In this document: positions 1 through 9,129 of the stretch, one piece after another | How the letters are laid out: each line of letters starts with the position of its first letter | Numbering within the stretch: position 1 is the stretch's first letter | From: Paracoccus laeviglucosivorans | GTDB taxonomy: Bacteria > Pseudomonadota > Alphaproteobacteria > Rhodobacterales > Rhodobacteraceae | Reading direction: 5' to 3' | Assembly (NCBI RefSeq): GCF_900182695.1 | Contig: NZ_FXTK01000020.1 | Location: forward strand, 1-64,000 | DNA: 64,000 nucleotides | Translations under genes and position numbers: made by a program | The notes under the pieces: generated by a model | Databases searched by the model: none | Told to the model about the DNA's origin: nothing | The model's input: the letters and a program-made list of their open reading frames with translations, nothing else

Positions 1-219
1 GGGTGCGATGGGCCAGAGGCCGGCTCAGACGCAAATGTCGCGCCGCCCCCAACCCAGGAACCCGCGATCAGATGCTTGCCGTGCGGGGTGTATGTTTCAC
101 GATCCAACATAAAAAACCTTTCTTTAGCAAAGACATGGATGCCAGCCCGGTCGCGCGGCCATGCCTTGGCAGGCAAAATTCGCGGCGGCGCGACCCGTGC
201 TGATCCAGAACGGCGCGGG
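1..219. other. Left edge, no gene recognised
   Basis: This stretch lies downstream of the leftward oxidoreductase gene. It contains a short A/T-rich segment (about 108-128) but no reading frame with a convincing start, codon pattern or family resemblance. Small open frames here are GC-driven shadows. A weak dyad (GACCCG near 192 and CGGGTC near 216) at the gene end could be part of a terminator but has no T-tract. Confidence 0.4.
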
Positions 220-1278
220 TCAGGCGGCGCGGGAAAACGCGGCAGGTGGCGTAATGCCCGCAGCTTTCGAGCGGTCCCGCAAGGTCTGTGCCAGTGCCTC
301 GGAAATCTCGATCCCTTCGGCCATTTGACGGGCATGTTCCGCATAGGCGCGTTCACCCGGCAACCGCACCGGCTGCGATCCGCTGGGCCGCGAGGCATGG
401 CAACGGCGCACGAGTTCGGTCGTTTCGTCCAGAAACGCCTCGCGCCCGGCAAAGGCGGCGGAGTCGATGATCTGCAGACAGACGCCCTGCCCGCCCCGCG
501 CCTGTGGCGTGCGCCGCCCGTGGCCGGACAGCGCCAGCCCCCATGCCTCGACCATCAGGCCGAAGCCAAAGCCCTTATAGCCGAAATCCAGCCCGCCCAG
601 CGGCAGGATCGTGCCCGGCGGATCCTGTTCCATCACGGCGGCATCGCGCGACGGCTGCCCCTGCCCGTCCAGAATCCAGTCGCCCGGCAAGGCTTCGCCC
701 CGGCGGCCATAGCCCGCGATCATCGCATTCGACACCAGCGACGTGCTTTGATCTATCAGGATGGGCTGATCATGCGTCGGGATGGCCGCCGCAATCGGGT
801 TCGAAGTCAGCACCGGATCCGCCCCGCCAAAGGGCGCGACCGAGATGACGCCGGGATCGGTGACCATCAGCTGCGCCAGAAATTTCCGCTCGCCTATGTC
901 CTTCAGATAGGTCTGCAGGCTGCCGATATGCGAACAATTGGCGATGGTCGCGGTGACGACGGGCTGGGTTTCCAGCTTGCCCAGCAAGGCTGCGATGGCT
1001 TCTTGCATGACCCATGCGCCGGGCAGGCGCGGCGTGTGCCAGGCCAGATGCGCCGGGCTTTCCGAGATTACCTGAATTTCGCCGCTTTGCGCGATGACGC
1101 CGGATTGCACCCGGTCCAGATAGCTGGGCAGAAAGGCGATGCCGTGGGTGCGGTGCCCCATCAGGTCGGTGGTCACCATCACATCGGCCATGGCGGCGGC
1201 GCGGGGCTGGGGCAGACCTGCGGCAACCAGCAGATCGCGGGCAAGAATGCGCAGTTCGTCATGTGCGAATAGGGGCAT
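220..1278 (-). CDS. Malate/L-lactate dehydrogenase (Ldh2) family oxidoreductase
   Basis: An NAD(P)-dependent 2-hydroxyacid oxidoreductase of the Ldh2 fold (malate, L-lactate, ureidoglycolate and sulfolactate dehydrogenases), 352 aa, the usual family length. Family marks seen are GHRTHGI near the N-terminus (catalytic His region), DQSTS for cofactor binding and GYKGFGFGLMVEAW in the C-terminal half. The ATG at 1278 is chosen over an upstream in-frame start because GAAGGA sits just before it and the family begins at this point (MPLFAHDEL). It is the last gene of the leftward operon that starts with the binding protein at 6344, so it probably oxidises the imported compound or a product of it. 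The exact substrate cannot be read from sequence. Confidence 0.85.
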   Translation of the reverse strand: MPLFAHDELRILARDLLVAAGLPQPRAAAMADVMVTTDLMGHRTHGIAFLPSYLDRVQSGVIAQSGEIQVISESPAHLAWHTPRLPGAWVMQEAIAALLGKLETQPVVTATIANCSHIGSLQTYLKDIGERKFLAQLMVTDPGVISVAPFGGADPVLTSNPIAAAIPTHDQPILIDQSTSLVSNAMIAGYGRRGEALPGDWILDGQGQPSRDAAVMEQDPPGTILPLGGLDFGYKGFGFGLMVEAWGLALSGHGRRTPQARGGQGVCLQIIDSAAFAGREAFLDETTELVRRCHASRPSGSQPVRLPGERAYAEHARQMAEGIEISEALAQTLRDRSKAAGITPPAAFSRAA

Positions 1279-1288
1279 GGCTGATCCT

Positions 1289-2950
1289 TCAGGCAATGGA
1301 CGCGCGCACCGCCTGCGACATCCATTCCGGGATGGCCGAGGCGGACAGAAGATCGCGCGTATAGGGATGGGAGGGGTTGGCAAACAGCGTGTCGGTATCG
1401 CCCGCCTCGACGACGGCGCCGCCTTTCATCACCAGAATATCATCGGCAAAGCTGCGCACGACCGGCAGGTCATGGGTGATGAAGATGAAGGACAGACCCA
1501 GCTTGCGGCGCAGATCGGCCAGCAGCTCGATCACCTGCGCCTGAATGGACACGTCCAGCGCTGATACCGCCTCGTCGCAGATGATCAGGCGGGGGTTCAG
1601 TGCCAGCGCCCGCGCGATGGCGATACGCTGACGCTGGCCGCCGGAAAACTGGTGCGGCAGCCGCGACAGATGCGCAGGCTCCAGCCCGACCATCTCCAGC
1701 AATTCGGCGGCGCGGTCACGCCATTGGCGGCGCGGCAGAATGTCGGGATGCAGCGCCAGCGGTTCACAGATGATGCGCTCGATCTCCATCGTCGGGTTCA
1801 ACGAGCCGAAGGGATCCTGAAACACCATCTGCACCTCGCGGCGGAAACGGTTCAGCGCAGAGCCCTGCAGTTTCAGGATGTCCTGCCCGCCATATAGCGC
1901 CTGACCCGAGGTCACGCTTTCCAGCCGCATCAGCACCCGCGCCAGCGTGGATTTCCCGGACCCCGATTCCCCCACGACGCCCAGAACCGTGCCCGGCATC
2001 AGCGTGAAGCCCACACCGTTCAGCGCCCGCATCGCGCGCGCGGACCCGAACCCCCTGCCTGCGACGTGATAATCCTTGCACAGATCGCGCACCTCCAGCA
2101 GCGGCGGCCCGTCTGTGGTGGGCGACTTGCCGCCGCGCTTGTCGCTTTCCAGACGCGGAATCGCGGATAGCAATTCGCGCGTATAGGGGTGGCTGGGACT
2201 GGCGGCGATGCGGTCCAGCCGCCCGGTTTCCACGACGCGCCCACGCCGCATGACAATGGCGCGGTCCGCCATGCGGGCGGCGACCGACAGGTCATGCGTG
2301 ATCATCAGGATCGACATGCCGGTTTCGGCCTGCAATTCCTTCAGCAGATCCAGAATCTGGCGCTGCACCGTCACGTCCAGCGCGGTGGTCGGTTCATCCG
2401 CGATCAGCAGTTCGGGCGACAGCGCCAAGGCCATGGCGATCATCACCCTTTGCCGCTGCCCGCCGGAAAACTGGTGCGGAAACCAGTGCTGGCGCTGTTC
2501 CGGGTCGGGAATGCCCACGCGGGTCAGCAGTTCGACCGTGCGCGCCTTGGGATTGATGCCGGGCGTGGCGTGGATGCGCAGCGTCTCGGCGATCTGCCAG
2601 CCGATGCTATAGGCGGGGTTCAGATAGGACAGCGGATCCTGAAAGATCATCGCCAGCCGCGCCCCGTTGATGGCCCGCCGCTTTGCGCGCGGCAGGGCCA
2701 GCAGATCGGTGTCGCCCAGCCGGACCCTGCCCGCCTCGACCCGGCCTGCGGGGCGGTCAAGGATATCCATGATGACCGAGGCGCTGACGCTTTTGCCAGA
2801 CCCGGATTCGCCAAGGATCACAAGGGTTTCGCCGCGCATGATGTCGAAACCGACATCTTCGACGGCCGTGACGCGCCCGTCATCCGAGGTGAAGCTGACG
2901 CGCAGCCCCTCGACGCGCAGCAGGGGGGTGGGATCGGATGCCATGTTCAT
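1289..2950 (-). CDS. Peptide/nickel-type ABC transporter, fused double ATPase
   Basis: Both nucleotide-binding subunits of a DppD/DppF (OppD/OppF)-type importer are fused in one 553-aa chain on the cytoplasmic face. The first half has Walker A GESGSGKS at residues 47-54, signature FSGGQ near 161-165 and Walker B LLIADEP near 181-187. The second half has Walker A GESGSGKS near 327-334 with its own FSGGQ and LIICDEA. Each half ends in the HPYTR/LLSA oligopeptide-ABC tail (for example HPYTRELLSA near 254-263). The ATG at 2950 overlaps the permease stop (ATGA), indicating coupled translation. Upstream codons in this frame belong to the overlapping permease region and are not coding. Confidence 0.93.
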   Translation of the reverse strand: MNMASDPTPLLRVEGLRVSFTSDDGRVTAVEDVGFDIMRGETLVILGESGSGKSVSASVIMDILDRPAGRVEAGRVRLGDTDLLALPRAKRRAINGARLAMIFQDPLSYLNPAYSIGWQIAETLRIHATPGINPKARTVELLTRVGIPDPEQRQHWFPHQFSGGQRQRVMIAMALALSPELLIADEPTTALDVTVQRQILDLLKELQAETGMSILMITHDLSVAARMADRAIVMRRGRVVETGRLDRIAASPSHPYTRELLSAIPRLESDKRGGKSPTTDGPPLLEVRDLCKDYHVAGRGFGSARAMRALNGVGFTLMPGTVLGVVGESGSGKSTLARVLMRLESVTSGQALYGGQDILKLQGSALNRFRREVQMVFQDPFGSLNPTMEIERIICEPLALHPDILPRRQWRDRAAELLEMVGLEPAHLSRLPHQFSGGQRQRIAIARALALNPRLIICDEAVSALDVSIQAQVIELLADLRRKLGLSFIFITHDLPVVRSFADDILVMKGGAVVEAGDTDTLFANPSHPYTRDLLSASAIPEWMSQAVRASIA

Positions 2951-3867
2951 TTTCCACCTTTCGCAAAGCGCCAGCGTTGGTTGGGATCGGTCACCAGCCG
3001 CAGCCAGTTCGACAAAAGCGTCAGCGACAGCGTGGTCAGCATGATCGCAAGGCCCGGAAAGAACGTGACCCACCAAGCCTGTGTCAGATAGGCCCGGCCC
3101 GTCGCGACCATGGCGCCCCAGGTGAATGTCGGGGGCTGGATGCCAAGCCCAAGGAAGGACAGGCCCGATTCCGCGATGATGACAGCCGCGAAATCGACCG
3201 AGGCGATGGTCAGCAGCGTCGGCAGGATCAGCGGCAGCAGGTGGTGGCGCACCACCCAGAATTCCGACGCACCCATCGAGCGCGCGGCGTTCACAAAGGG
3301 CCTGCGGCGGATTTCCAGCACCTCGGCGCGGACGGTGCGCAGATAGACGGGGATGCGGGTGATCGCCAGAACCAGCACCAGGTTCGCAACGCTGGGCCCC
3401 AGCAGATACAGCACGATCAGCGCGGTCAGCAGTGCCGGAAAGGACATGATCACATCGGTGACGCGCATGATGACGTCGCCCACGATCCCCGACCGCAGGC
3501 CGGCGATCAGCCCCAGCGTCGCGCCGATCACCATCGAGCAGATGACGGCAGATGCCGCGATCCCCAGCGTGGTGCGCGATCCGACGACCAGCCGCGCCAG
3601 CAGGCTGCGGCCCAGATTGTCGCCGCCCAGAAGATAGGCCCAGCCGCCCGAAAGCTGCGGCGGCGCGTTGCGCATGGCCATGTTGACGCCCGAGGCGTGG
3701 CTGGCAAGCAAGCTGGCCCCCAGCGTCGCGGACAGGATCAGCAGCACCAGAAAGCAGGCGGCGATCATCGCTGCGCGGTCCTGCACCAATGCGCGCAGGA
3801 TGCGCATCGTGCCGCGGCCCTTGGCCGGGCGTGCCAGCGGGGTCGATGAATGGTCGATCTGGCTCAT
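2947..3867 (-). CDS. Peptide/nickel-type ABC transporter permease (DppC type)
   Basis: Inner-membrane permease of 306 aa with an N-terminal cytoplasmic stretch, a first hydrophobic helix at about residues 35-55 and the BPD permease domain. The EAA loop that contacts the ATPase reads NAARSMGASEFWVVRHHLLP. It follows the DppB-type gene with an ATGA overlap and precedes the fused ATPase with another, so the three membrane/ATPase genes are translationally coupled. It belongs to the DppC/OppC family. Substrate specificity comes from the binding protein at 4824-6344 and is unknown. Confidence 0.92.
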   Translation of the reverse strand: MSQIDHSSTPLARPAKGRGTMRILRALVQDRAAMIAACFLVLLILSATLGASLLASHASGVNMAMRNAPPQLSGGWAYLLGGDNLGRSLLARLVVGSRTTLGIAASAVICSMVIGATLGLIAGLRSGIVGDVIMRVTDVIMSFPALLTALIVLYLLGPSVANLVLVLAITRIPVYLRTVRAEVLEIRRRPFVNAARSMGASEFWVVRHHLLPLILPTLLTIASVDFAAVIIAESGLSFLGLGIQPPTFTWGAMVATGRAYLTQAWWVTFFPGLAIMLTTLSLTLLSNWLRLVTDPNQRWRFAKGGK

Positions 3868-4775
3868 GCTGCGCGCACCCTTGGGTCAAGGACGCCGTAG
3901 AGAAGGTCCACGACGATGTTCAGGATCAGGATCGCGATGGCGGTGACCAGAATGGTCGCCTGGATCACGGCGAAGTCGCGTTGCAGGATGGCATTGATCA
4001 TCACGCCGCCGATGCCGGGCCAGCCGAAGATGGTTTCGACGATGACCGCGCCATTCATCAGGCTTGCGGCGATGTCGCCCGCGACGGTGATGACCGGCAA
4101 CATCGAATTGCGCAGCGCATGGACAAAGATCACCCGCGTCTCGGACGCGCCCTTGGCGCGCGCGGTCTTGACATAGGGCGATGACAGCGCGGCAATCATC
4201 GCACCCCGCACCACCTGCACCAGCAAGCCAAAGGGGCGCAGGCCCAGCACGATCACCGGCAGGATCCAATAGGCGATCCCGCCCATCCCCGACGTGGGCA
4301 GGATGCCAAGGCTGACCGAAAAGATCAGCACCAGCGTGATCGCCACCCAGAAATCCGGCGCCGAGGCCCCCGCAAGCGAGGTCAGCCCCACCGTCCGGTC
4401 CACCAGCCCGCGCGGTTTCCATGCCGCAAGCGACCCCATGACCAGCGCGCCCGCGATGGCGATGGCCAGCGTGACGCCCGCCAGTTTCAGCGTGATCGGA
4501 AACGCCTCAAGCGCGATGTCGATGGCCGGGCGCTGTTGGCGCAGCGACGTGCCGAAATCCCCGGTCAGCATGTTCTGCACATAGGTGATGAACTGCGTGA
4601 CCAGCGGCTGGTCAAAGCCGTTCGCCTGCGCGAATGCCGCGCGGGCCTCGGGCGTGGCGTTGACGGGCAGGAACAGATAGGACGGGTCGCCCGTCAGACG
4701 CGACAGAAAGAACACCAGGATCAGCAACACAAGCAGCGAAACCAGCGTCAGGAAGGATCTTCGAAAGATTGCCAT
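3864..4775 (-). CDS. Peptide/nickel-type ABC transporter permease (DppB type)
   Basis: Inner-membrane permease of 303 aa in the DppB/OppB family. It begins with a strongly hydrophobic helix (RRSFLTLVSLLVLLILVFFL), then a short periplasmic segment, then the BPD domain with the EAA-like loop KTARAKGASETRVIFVHALRN. It pairs with the DppC-type protein to form the channel. The gene starts 48 bp after the binding-protein stop, and this gap holds a GC hairpin (4792-4814). The stop overlaps the next start as ATGA. Confidence 0.92.
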   Translation of the reverse strand: MAIFRRSFLTLVSLLVLLILVFFLSRLTGDPSYLFLPVNATPEARAAFAQANGFDQPLVTQFITYVQNMLTGDFGTSLRQQRPAIDIALEAFPITLKLAGVTLAIAIAGALVMGSLAAWKPRGLVDRTVGLTSLAGASAPDFWVAITLVLIFSVSLGILPTSGMGGIAYWILPVIVLGLRPFGLLVQVVRGAMIAALSSPYVKTARAKGASETRVIFVHALRNSMLPVITVAGDIAASLMNGAVIVETIFGWPGIGGVMINAILQRDFAVIQATILVTAIAILILNIVVDLLYGVLDPRVRAA

Positions 4776-4791
4776 GATGGCCTCCCTTGCG

Positions 4792-4814
4792 GGCCGCGCG
4801 GGGTGCGCGCGGCC
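4792..4814 (-). terminator. GC hairpin between binding protein and permease genes
   Basis: An 8-bp perfect stem GGCCGCGC/GCGCGGCC with a 7-nt loop lies directly after the binding-protein stop. There is no T-tract, so it is more likely an RNA-stabilising or partial-termination element that lets the binding protein be made in excess over the membrane subunits. Equivalent hairpins follow genes at 10367-10393 and 26659-26679. Confidence 0.5.
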
Positions 4815-4823
4815 GGGGCGAAA

Positions 4824-6344
4824 TCACTTCGCCAGCTTCATCTCGGAAATCGCGATCTCGCTATTGGTGGCGATGGTCGGTTTCCAGTCGATGCGGGGGC
4901 CGACACGGGTATAGCCCACCATGTGATACATGAAGATATCGGCGGCCAGATCGTCGTGGATGCGCCGGAATGCCTGCTGGAAAGCCTGCGTGCGTTCGGC
5001 CCCGGTGGCGTTTTCGCCCTTGATGATCAGCTGATCGACCTGATCGTCCCACAGCATCGAGTTGACGCCGTTGCTGTGATACTTGTTGAACAGCGTGAAG
5101 CTGGCATCGCCCAGCAGGTTGTCATGCTGATCCTGCCCCAGCAGCGGCGCGTCGGGTTCGGGAAATGGGCGGTTCTGGTAACGCAGCCAGTTGCCGGTAT
5201 CGAACATGCGGATATTCACGTTCAGCCCGACCTCGGCCCACATGGCCTGCATCGCCTGCAACATCTCGGCGGCACCGACATAGATGCCGTCCCGCCCGAT
5301 GATGTCGATCTGGGTATCGACCGGCACACCTTCGGCGCGGGCTTCGTCCAGCAATGCCCTGGCGCCCGCCGGATCATAGGGATAGGGCTTCAGCCCGGCG
5401 TCGAAACCGTCGGTGTTCTGTGGCACAAGCTGTTCGGCGCGCGTCACTTCGTCCCCGACGATGGGTTTTAGCGCATCAAGATCCAGCGCCATGTTCAGCG
5501 CCTTGCGCACGCGCACATCGTTCAGCGGCGGCACATTGGTCGCGATGCGCAGACGGGTCGTTTCGCCATTGGGATAGGCGTAATCCATCTTGGGATCGGT
5601 CGCGTCGGTTTCAGCGATGATCAGCGCGACATCCGCCTCGCCCTGCGCGACCATGGCGGCGCGGACGGCGGATTCCGAACGCCAGACGAAGCTGGCATCG
5701 GTGATGACCGGCGCATCGCCCCAGTAATCATCGCGGCGGGCCAGCGTGATCTGCTGCCCCGGCTGCCAGCTTTGGAACTTATAGGGGCCGGTGCCCACGG
5801 GTTGGCGGCTGGCACCGTTCATGTCCATCGACGGCGCGGACATCTGCACCACCGTGATCATCGTCGGCAGGATCGGCGAGGGTTTCGAGGACGTGATCTC
5901 GACCTCATGCGGGTCGATTTCGGTCACGGTCAGATCGACGCCGCCCATCGTCTGCTGCTTGGTGTTGCAGACCACATCTGTGCGGTCCAGCCGCTTGAAT
6001 GCCGCGATCACCGCCTTGGCATCGAAAGGCGTGCCGTCCGAAAAGGTAACGCCCTGACGCAGCTTGAAACGCCAGGTGTCGGCATCGACCTGCTGCCATT
6101 CGGTCGCCAGCATCGGCACCACTTCGCCCGATTGCGGGTCCAGCATGGTCAGCGGTTCGGTGATATTGCGGATCACCACGCGACCGATGCTGGAATGCTT
6201 GGCGTCGCAAGGCTCCAGCGATGGCGGCTCCTCGGGAAGCACGATCGTGATTTTTGCCGCATCCTGTGCGAAGGCCGGTGCCAGCGACAGCGCGCCCAGC
6301 ACGAGGCCGATCGCCGTCGCCCCGCGCAAATTCAATTGCATCAT
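4824..6344 (-). CDS. ABC transporter substrate-binding protein (SBP_bac_5 family)
   Basis: Periplasmic binding protein of 506 aa in the peptide/nickel/opine cluster. A Sec signal peptide covers about the first 25 residues and ends ...SLAPAFA before QDAAKITIV. The family motif region follows (EPPSLEPCDAKHS, then NITEPLTMLDPQSGEVVPMLATEWQ). The ATG at 6344 is preferred over an in-frame ATG seven codons upstream because GGGGGAG is correctly spaced from it. It is the first gene of the leftward operon and lies divergent to the LysR regulator with a 184-bp shared promoter region. The ligand is unknown. The catabolic context suggests an organic acid, an opine-like compound or an oligosaccharide acid rather than peptides. 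Confidence 0.9.
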   Translation of the reverse strand: MMQLNLRGATAIGLVLGALSLAPAFAQDAAKITIVLPEEPPSLEPCDAKHSSIGRVVIRNITEPLTMLDPQSGEVVPMLATEWQQVDADTWRFKLRQGVTFSDGTPFDAKAVIAAFKRLDRTDVVCNTKQQTMGGVDLTVTEIDPHEVEITSSKPSPILPTMITVVQMSAPSMDMNGASRQPVGTGPYKFQSWQPGQQITLARRDDYWGDAPVITDASFVWRSESAVRAAMVAQGEADVALIIAETDATDPKMDYAYPNGETTRLRIATNVPPLNDVRVRKALNMALDLDALKPIVGDEVTRAEQLVPQNTDGFDAGLKPYPYDPAGARALLDEARAEGVPVDTQIDIIGRDGIYVGAAEMLQAMQAMWAEVGLNVNIRMFDTGNWLRYQNRPFPEPDAPLLGQDQHDNLLGDASFTLFNKYHSNGVNSMLWDDQVDQLIIKGENATGAERTQAFQQAFRRIHDDLAADIFMYHMVGYTRVGPRIDWKPTIATNSEIAISEMKLAK

Positions 6345-6483
6345 GTCATACTCCCCCATGGGCATTCAGACCTGCCCCGAAAAGGCCGCACCCCTCCCGG
6401 CGCGGCGCTTTGGCATGGTGATCACCCCAAAGCTTCGACCATATCTAGGCGCACCACTGATTTCAGGTCCATTGCTTTACATG

Positions 6484-6507
6484 ATGCAAATGATACAAAA
6501 TTTGCAT
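6484..6507. promoter_or_regulatory. Candidate LysR operator (24-bp dyad)
   Basis: A perfect inverted repeat ATGCAAAT / ATTTGCAT is separated by 8 bp (GATACAAA), giving the T-N11-A type geometry expected of LysR-family sites. It lies 21 bp upstream of the LysR start and in the intergenic region shared with the leftward importer operon, so one site could serve autoregulation and control of the divergent genes. The assignment is inferred from position and symmetry only. Confidence 0.6.
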
Positions 6508-6528
6508 TGATCGTTCGAAGGGGGGTCC

Positions 6529-7437
6529 ATGTTCGAACTGAACCAGCTGCGCAGCTTCGTCGCCATCGCCACCGAGATGAGCTTTCGCCGCGCGGCAGAG
6601 ACACTGAACATGACGCAGCCGCCGCTGACCCGGCAAATCCAGCTGCTTGAACGCGACATCGGCGTCGAATTGTTCGACCGCAGCGGCCGCGCGATCCGCC
6701 TGACCGAGGCGGGGCGACGTTTTTTGCCCGAAGCGCAGGACTTGCTGCGCCGGGCCGAAGCGGCGGCGCTTTCGGCACGGCGCGCGCAGTCGGGACAAGA
6801 GGGTAGCGTCATCCTTGGGTTCGTGCCCGTTGTCGCGCTGGGGCTGTTGCCGGTCGTCATCGCGGCGGTCCGCAAAAGCCTGCCCGGTGTCGATCTGGTC
6901 CTGCGCGAGATGCTGACGATAGATCAGGCCGAAGCCCTGCCTGCGGGACAGATCGATCTGGGCCTGATGCGCCTGCCGCGCGACACGAGCCGACTGCATG
7001 TGTCGCGCATCGTGCGCGAACCTTATGTGCTGGCCCTGCCCCGCGATCATCCCATGGCGGACAAGCCGCAGTTCAGCCTGCAGGATCTGCACGGGCAGGA
7101 CTTCATCATGTATGCCCCGTCAAACGGCTGGTATAGCTACGAAATGCTGAACAGCATGTTCCTGACCGAAGGGGTCAGGCCGAATTTCGTGCAGTTCCTG
7201 GGGCAAAGCATCACGCTTTTGTCGCTGGTCAATGCCTCCGAGGGTATCGCGCTTGTCCCCGATTCCTCGCGCCATATCCTGTTTCCGAACGTCGTGCTGC
7301 GCCCCATCGAACTGCCCAGCCACGCGATCAGCGAATATTATCTGGGATGGAGCCGCGCCCTGTCGCCCGCCGCCGCCGTCATGCGGGTGCGCGACGAACT
7401 GCTGAAGGAGTTCGGCGCAAGCCTGCCGCAAGACTGA
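6529..7437 (+). CDS. LysR-family transcriptional regulator
   Basis: 302-aa LysR-type regulator. The N-terminal winged HTH is unmistakable (residues 1-60, MFELNQLRSFVAIATEMSFRRAAETLNMTQ then PPLTRQIQLLERDIGVELFDR), followed by the type-2 periplasmic-binding-like effector domain from about residue 90. The start is set by the family-typical MFELNQLR. It stands between two divergent operons of hydroxy-acid catabolism and probably responds to their substrate or an intermediate. A 24-bp dyad at 6484-6507 is its likely binding site. Confidence 0.95.
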   Translation: MFELNQLRSFVAIATEMSFRRAAETLNMTQPPLTRQIQLLERDIGVELFDRSGRAIRLTEAGRRFLPEAQDLLRRAEAAALSARRAQSGQEGSVILGFVPVVALGLLPVVIAAVRKSLPGVDLVLREMLTIDQAEALPAGQIDLGLMRLPRDTSRLHVSRIVREPYVLALPRDHPMADKPQFSLQDLHGQDFIMYAPSNGWYSYEMLNSMFLTEGVRPNFVQFLGQSITLLSLVNASEGIALVPDSSRHILFPNVVLRPIELPSHAISEYYLGWSRALSPAAAVMRVRDELLKEFGASLPQD

Positions 7438-7532
7438 TGCGTTTATGGTATCATTCAATAGAGAAGGAAAATTGGACTTGAATTGATCGCAGCCGCTACG
7501 TCTTGGCCATGAGAAGACCAGGCGAAGCGAAC

Positions 7533-9071
7533 ATGCCAGATACACGAGCCACTATCATCGACCAGCCGCTGATCGTGCTGCACCCCGACGACTCGGTCGG
7601 GATCGCGCGGCACGAGATTGCAGCCGGAACGGCATTGCAAGGCGGGCTGGTCGTCGCATCGCGGGTTCCGGCCGGTCACAAGGTCGCGCTGAAGCCCCAT
7701 GCGGCGGGCGACAAGATCCTGCGCTATGGCCAGATCATCGGCTTCGCCTCGGCGCCGATCGCGGTCGGGGCGCATGTGCATGAACACAATCTGGGCTTGG
7801 GCGAATTCACCCGCGACCACGCCATCGGCGCGGATCGCCAATCGCCCGCCCCGCATCTGACGGGGCGCGGGTTTCTGGGCTATCGTCGCCCCGATGGGCG
7901 GGTCGGCACCCGCAATTACGTGGGCATCCTGACCACAGTGAACTGTTCGGCCCATGTCGCGCTGTCCGTGGCCCGCGCGTTCGAGCGTAACGAGATGGCG
8001 GGATATGATCCCCTTGCCGAATTCCCCAATGTCGATGGCGTCGTGGCGCTGACCCACAAGACCGGCTGCGGCATGAGCGCGGGAGAGCCGCTGCAACTGC
8101 TGCGCCGCACGCTGGAGGGATATGCGCGCCATCCGAATTTCTCGCATGTGATCGTGCTGGGCCTTGGTTGCGAGGTCAATCAGGTCGGCGGGCTGTTCGA
8201 CGGCGGCAACCCGGCCTTGCGGCGGCTGACGATTCAGGGCGAAGGCGGCGCGCGCAAGACCATCGCCCGCGCGGTCGAGGACATCCGCGCCATTCTGGCC
8301 GAGCCGAATGCCGTCAACCGCGAATGGGTTCCCGCCAGCGAACTCAAGGTGGCGCTGATCTGCGGTGGCTCGGACAGCTATTCGGGGATCACGGCCAATC
8401 CGGCGCTTGGCGCGGCCAGCGATCTGGTGGTGCGTCATGGCGGCACGGTGATCCTGTCGGAAACGCCGGAAACCTTTGGCGCCGAACACCTGCTGACCCG
8501 CCGCGCCGCGACACAGGCGGTCGGCGAAAGGCTGGTTGACCGCATCCGCTGGTGGGAAAGCTATGCCGCCGCGCATGGCGTGTCGCTGAACGCCAACCCG
8601 ACGCCGGGCAACAAGGCGGGCGGCCTGACCACGATCATCGAAAAATCGCTGGGCGCCATCGCCAAGGCCGGTCGCACCAATCTGGAACAGGTCATCGAAT
8701 ATGCCGAACCCGCCACGATGCGCGGCTTGGTGTTCATGGACGGGCCGGGCTACGACCCGGTGCAGGTGACCGGGCAGATCGCGTCCGGCGCCAATGTCGT
8801 GGCTTTCACCACCGGACGCGGCAGCGTCTTTGGATCGAAGCCCGTGCCCACGGTCAAGCTGGCGACGAACAGCCCCATGTATCGCCACATGGCCGATGAC
8901 ATGGACATCAATTGCGGCACGATCCTGGACGGCGAGGAGTCTGTCGCGGATTGCGGCAAGCGTATTTTCGACCGGCTGCTGGCCACGGCCGGCGGCCACC
9001 GCTCGAAAAGCGAGGAACAGGATTTCGGCGCGCCGGAATTCGCCCCCTGGGTCATAGGCCCAGTCATCTGA
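7533..9071 (+). CDS. Altronate/galactarate dehydratase (UxaA) family protein
   Basis: 512-aa protein with an N-terminal SAF domain (about residues 12-90) and the long UxaA/GarD catalytic region. Clear family blocks are GYRRPDGRVGTRNYVGIL, VNCSAHVA, HKTGCGM, GLGCEVNQVGG and GGSDSYSGITANPALG. Members dehydrate aldaric or aldonic acids (altronate, galactarate) in an iron-dependent reaction. The ATG at 7533 is chosen because AGGCGAAG precedes it; an ATG at 7509 lacks a ribosome site. It is followed by an enolase-type dehydratase and, further on, a DapA-fold enzyme, which fits a sugar-acid route. Which acid is handled cannot be decided here. Confidence 0.88.
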   Translation: MPDTRATIIDQPLIVLHPDDSVGIARHEIAAGTALQGGLVVASRVPAGHKVALKPHAAGDKILRYGQIIGFASAPIAVGAHVHEHNLGLGEFTRDHAIGADRQSPAPHLTGRGFLGYRRPDGRVGTRNYVGILTTVNCSAHVALSVARAFERNEMAGYDPLAEFPNVDGVVALTHKTGCGMSAGEPLQLLRRTLEGYARHPNFSHVIVLGLGCEVNQVGGLFDGGNPALRRLTIQGEGGARKTIARAVEDIRAILAEPNAVNREWVPASELKVALICGGSDSYSGITANPALGAASDLVVRHGGTVILSETPETFGAEHLLTRRAATQAVGERLVDRIRWWESYAAAHGVSLNANPTPGNKAGGLTTIIEKSLGAIAKAGRTNLEQVIEYAEPATMRGLVFMDGPGYDPVQVTGQIASGANVVAFTTGRGSVFGSKPVPTVKLATNSPMYRHMADDMDINCGTILDGEESVADCGKRIFDRLLATAGGHRSKSEEQDFGAPEFAPWVIGPVI

Positions 9072-9129
9072 CGGCCAAGTGCCGATTAACAAAGCAAATA
9101 TCCCGCTTCAGGGATCGGAGGAGAATGGA

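Noticed and set aside
76..1272. Long rightward open frame opposite the Ldh2-family gene
   Set aside because: Antisense shadow of a well-supported gene; composition is Arg/Gln/His-rich and no family is recognised.
2951..3889. N-terminal extension of the fused ABC ATPase
   Set aside because: It overlaps the whole DppC-type permease in another frame; the ATGA junction at 2950 marks the true start.
7455..9092. 545-codon leftward open frame opposite the UxaA-family gene
   Set aside because: Shadow caused by GC-rich third positions; the opposite strand has full UxaA family blocks.
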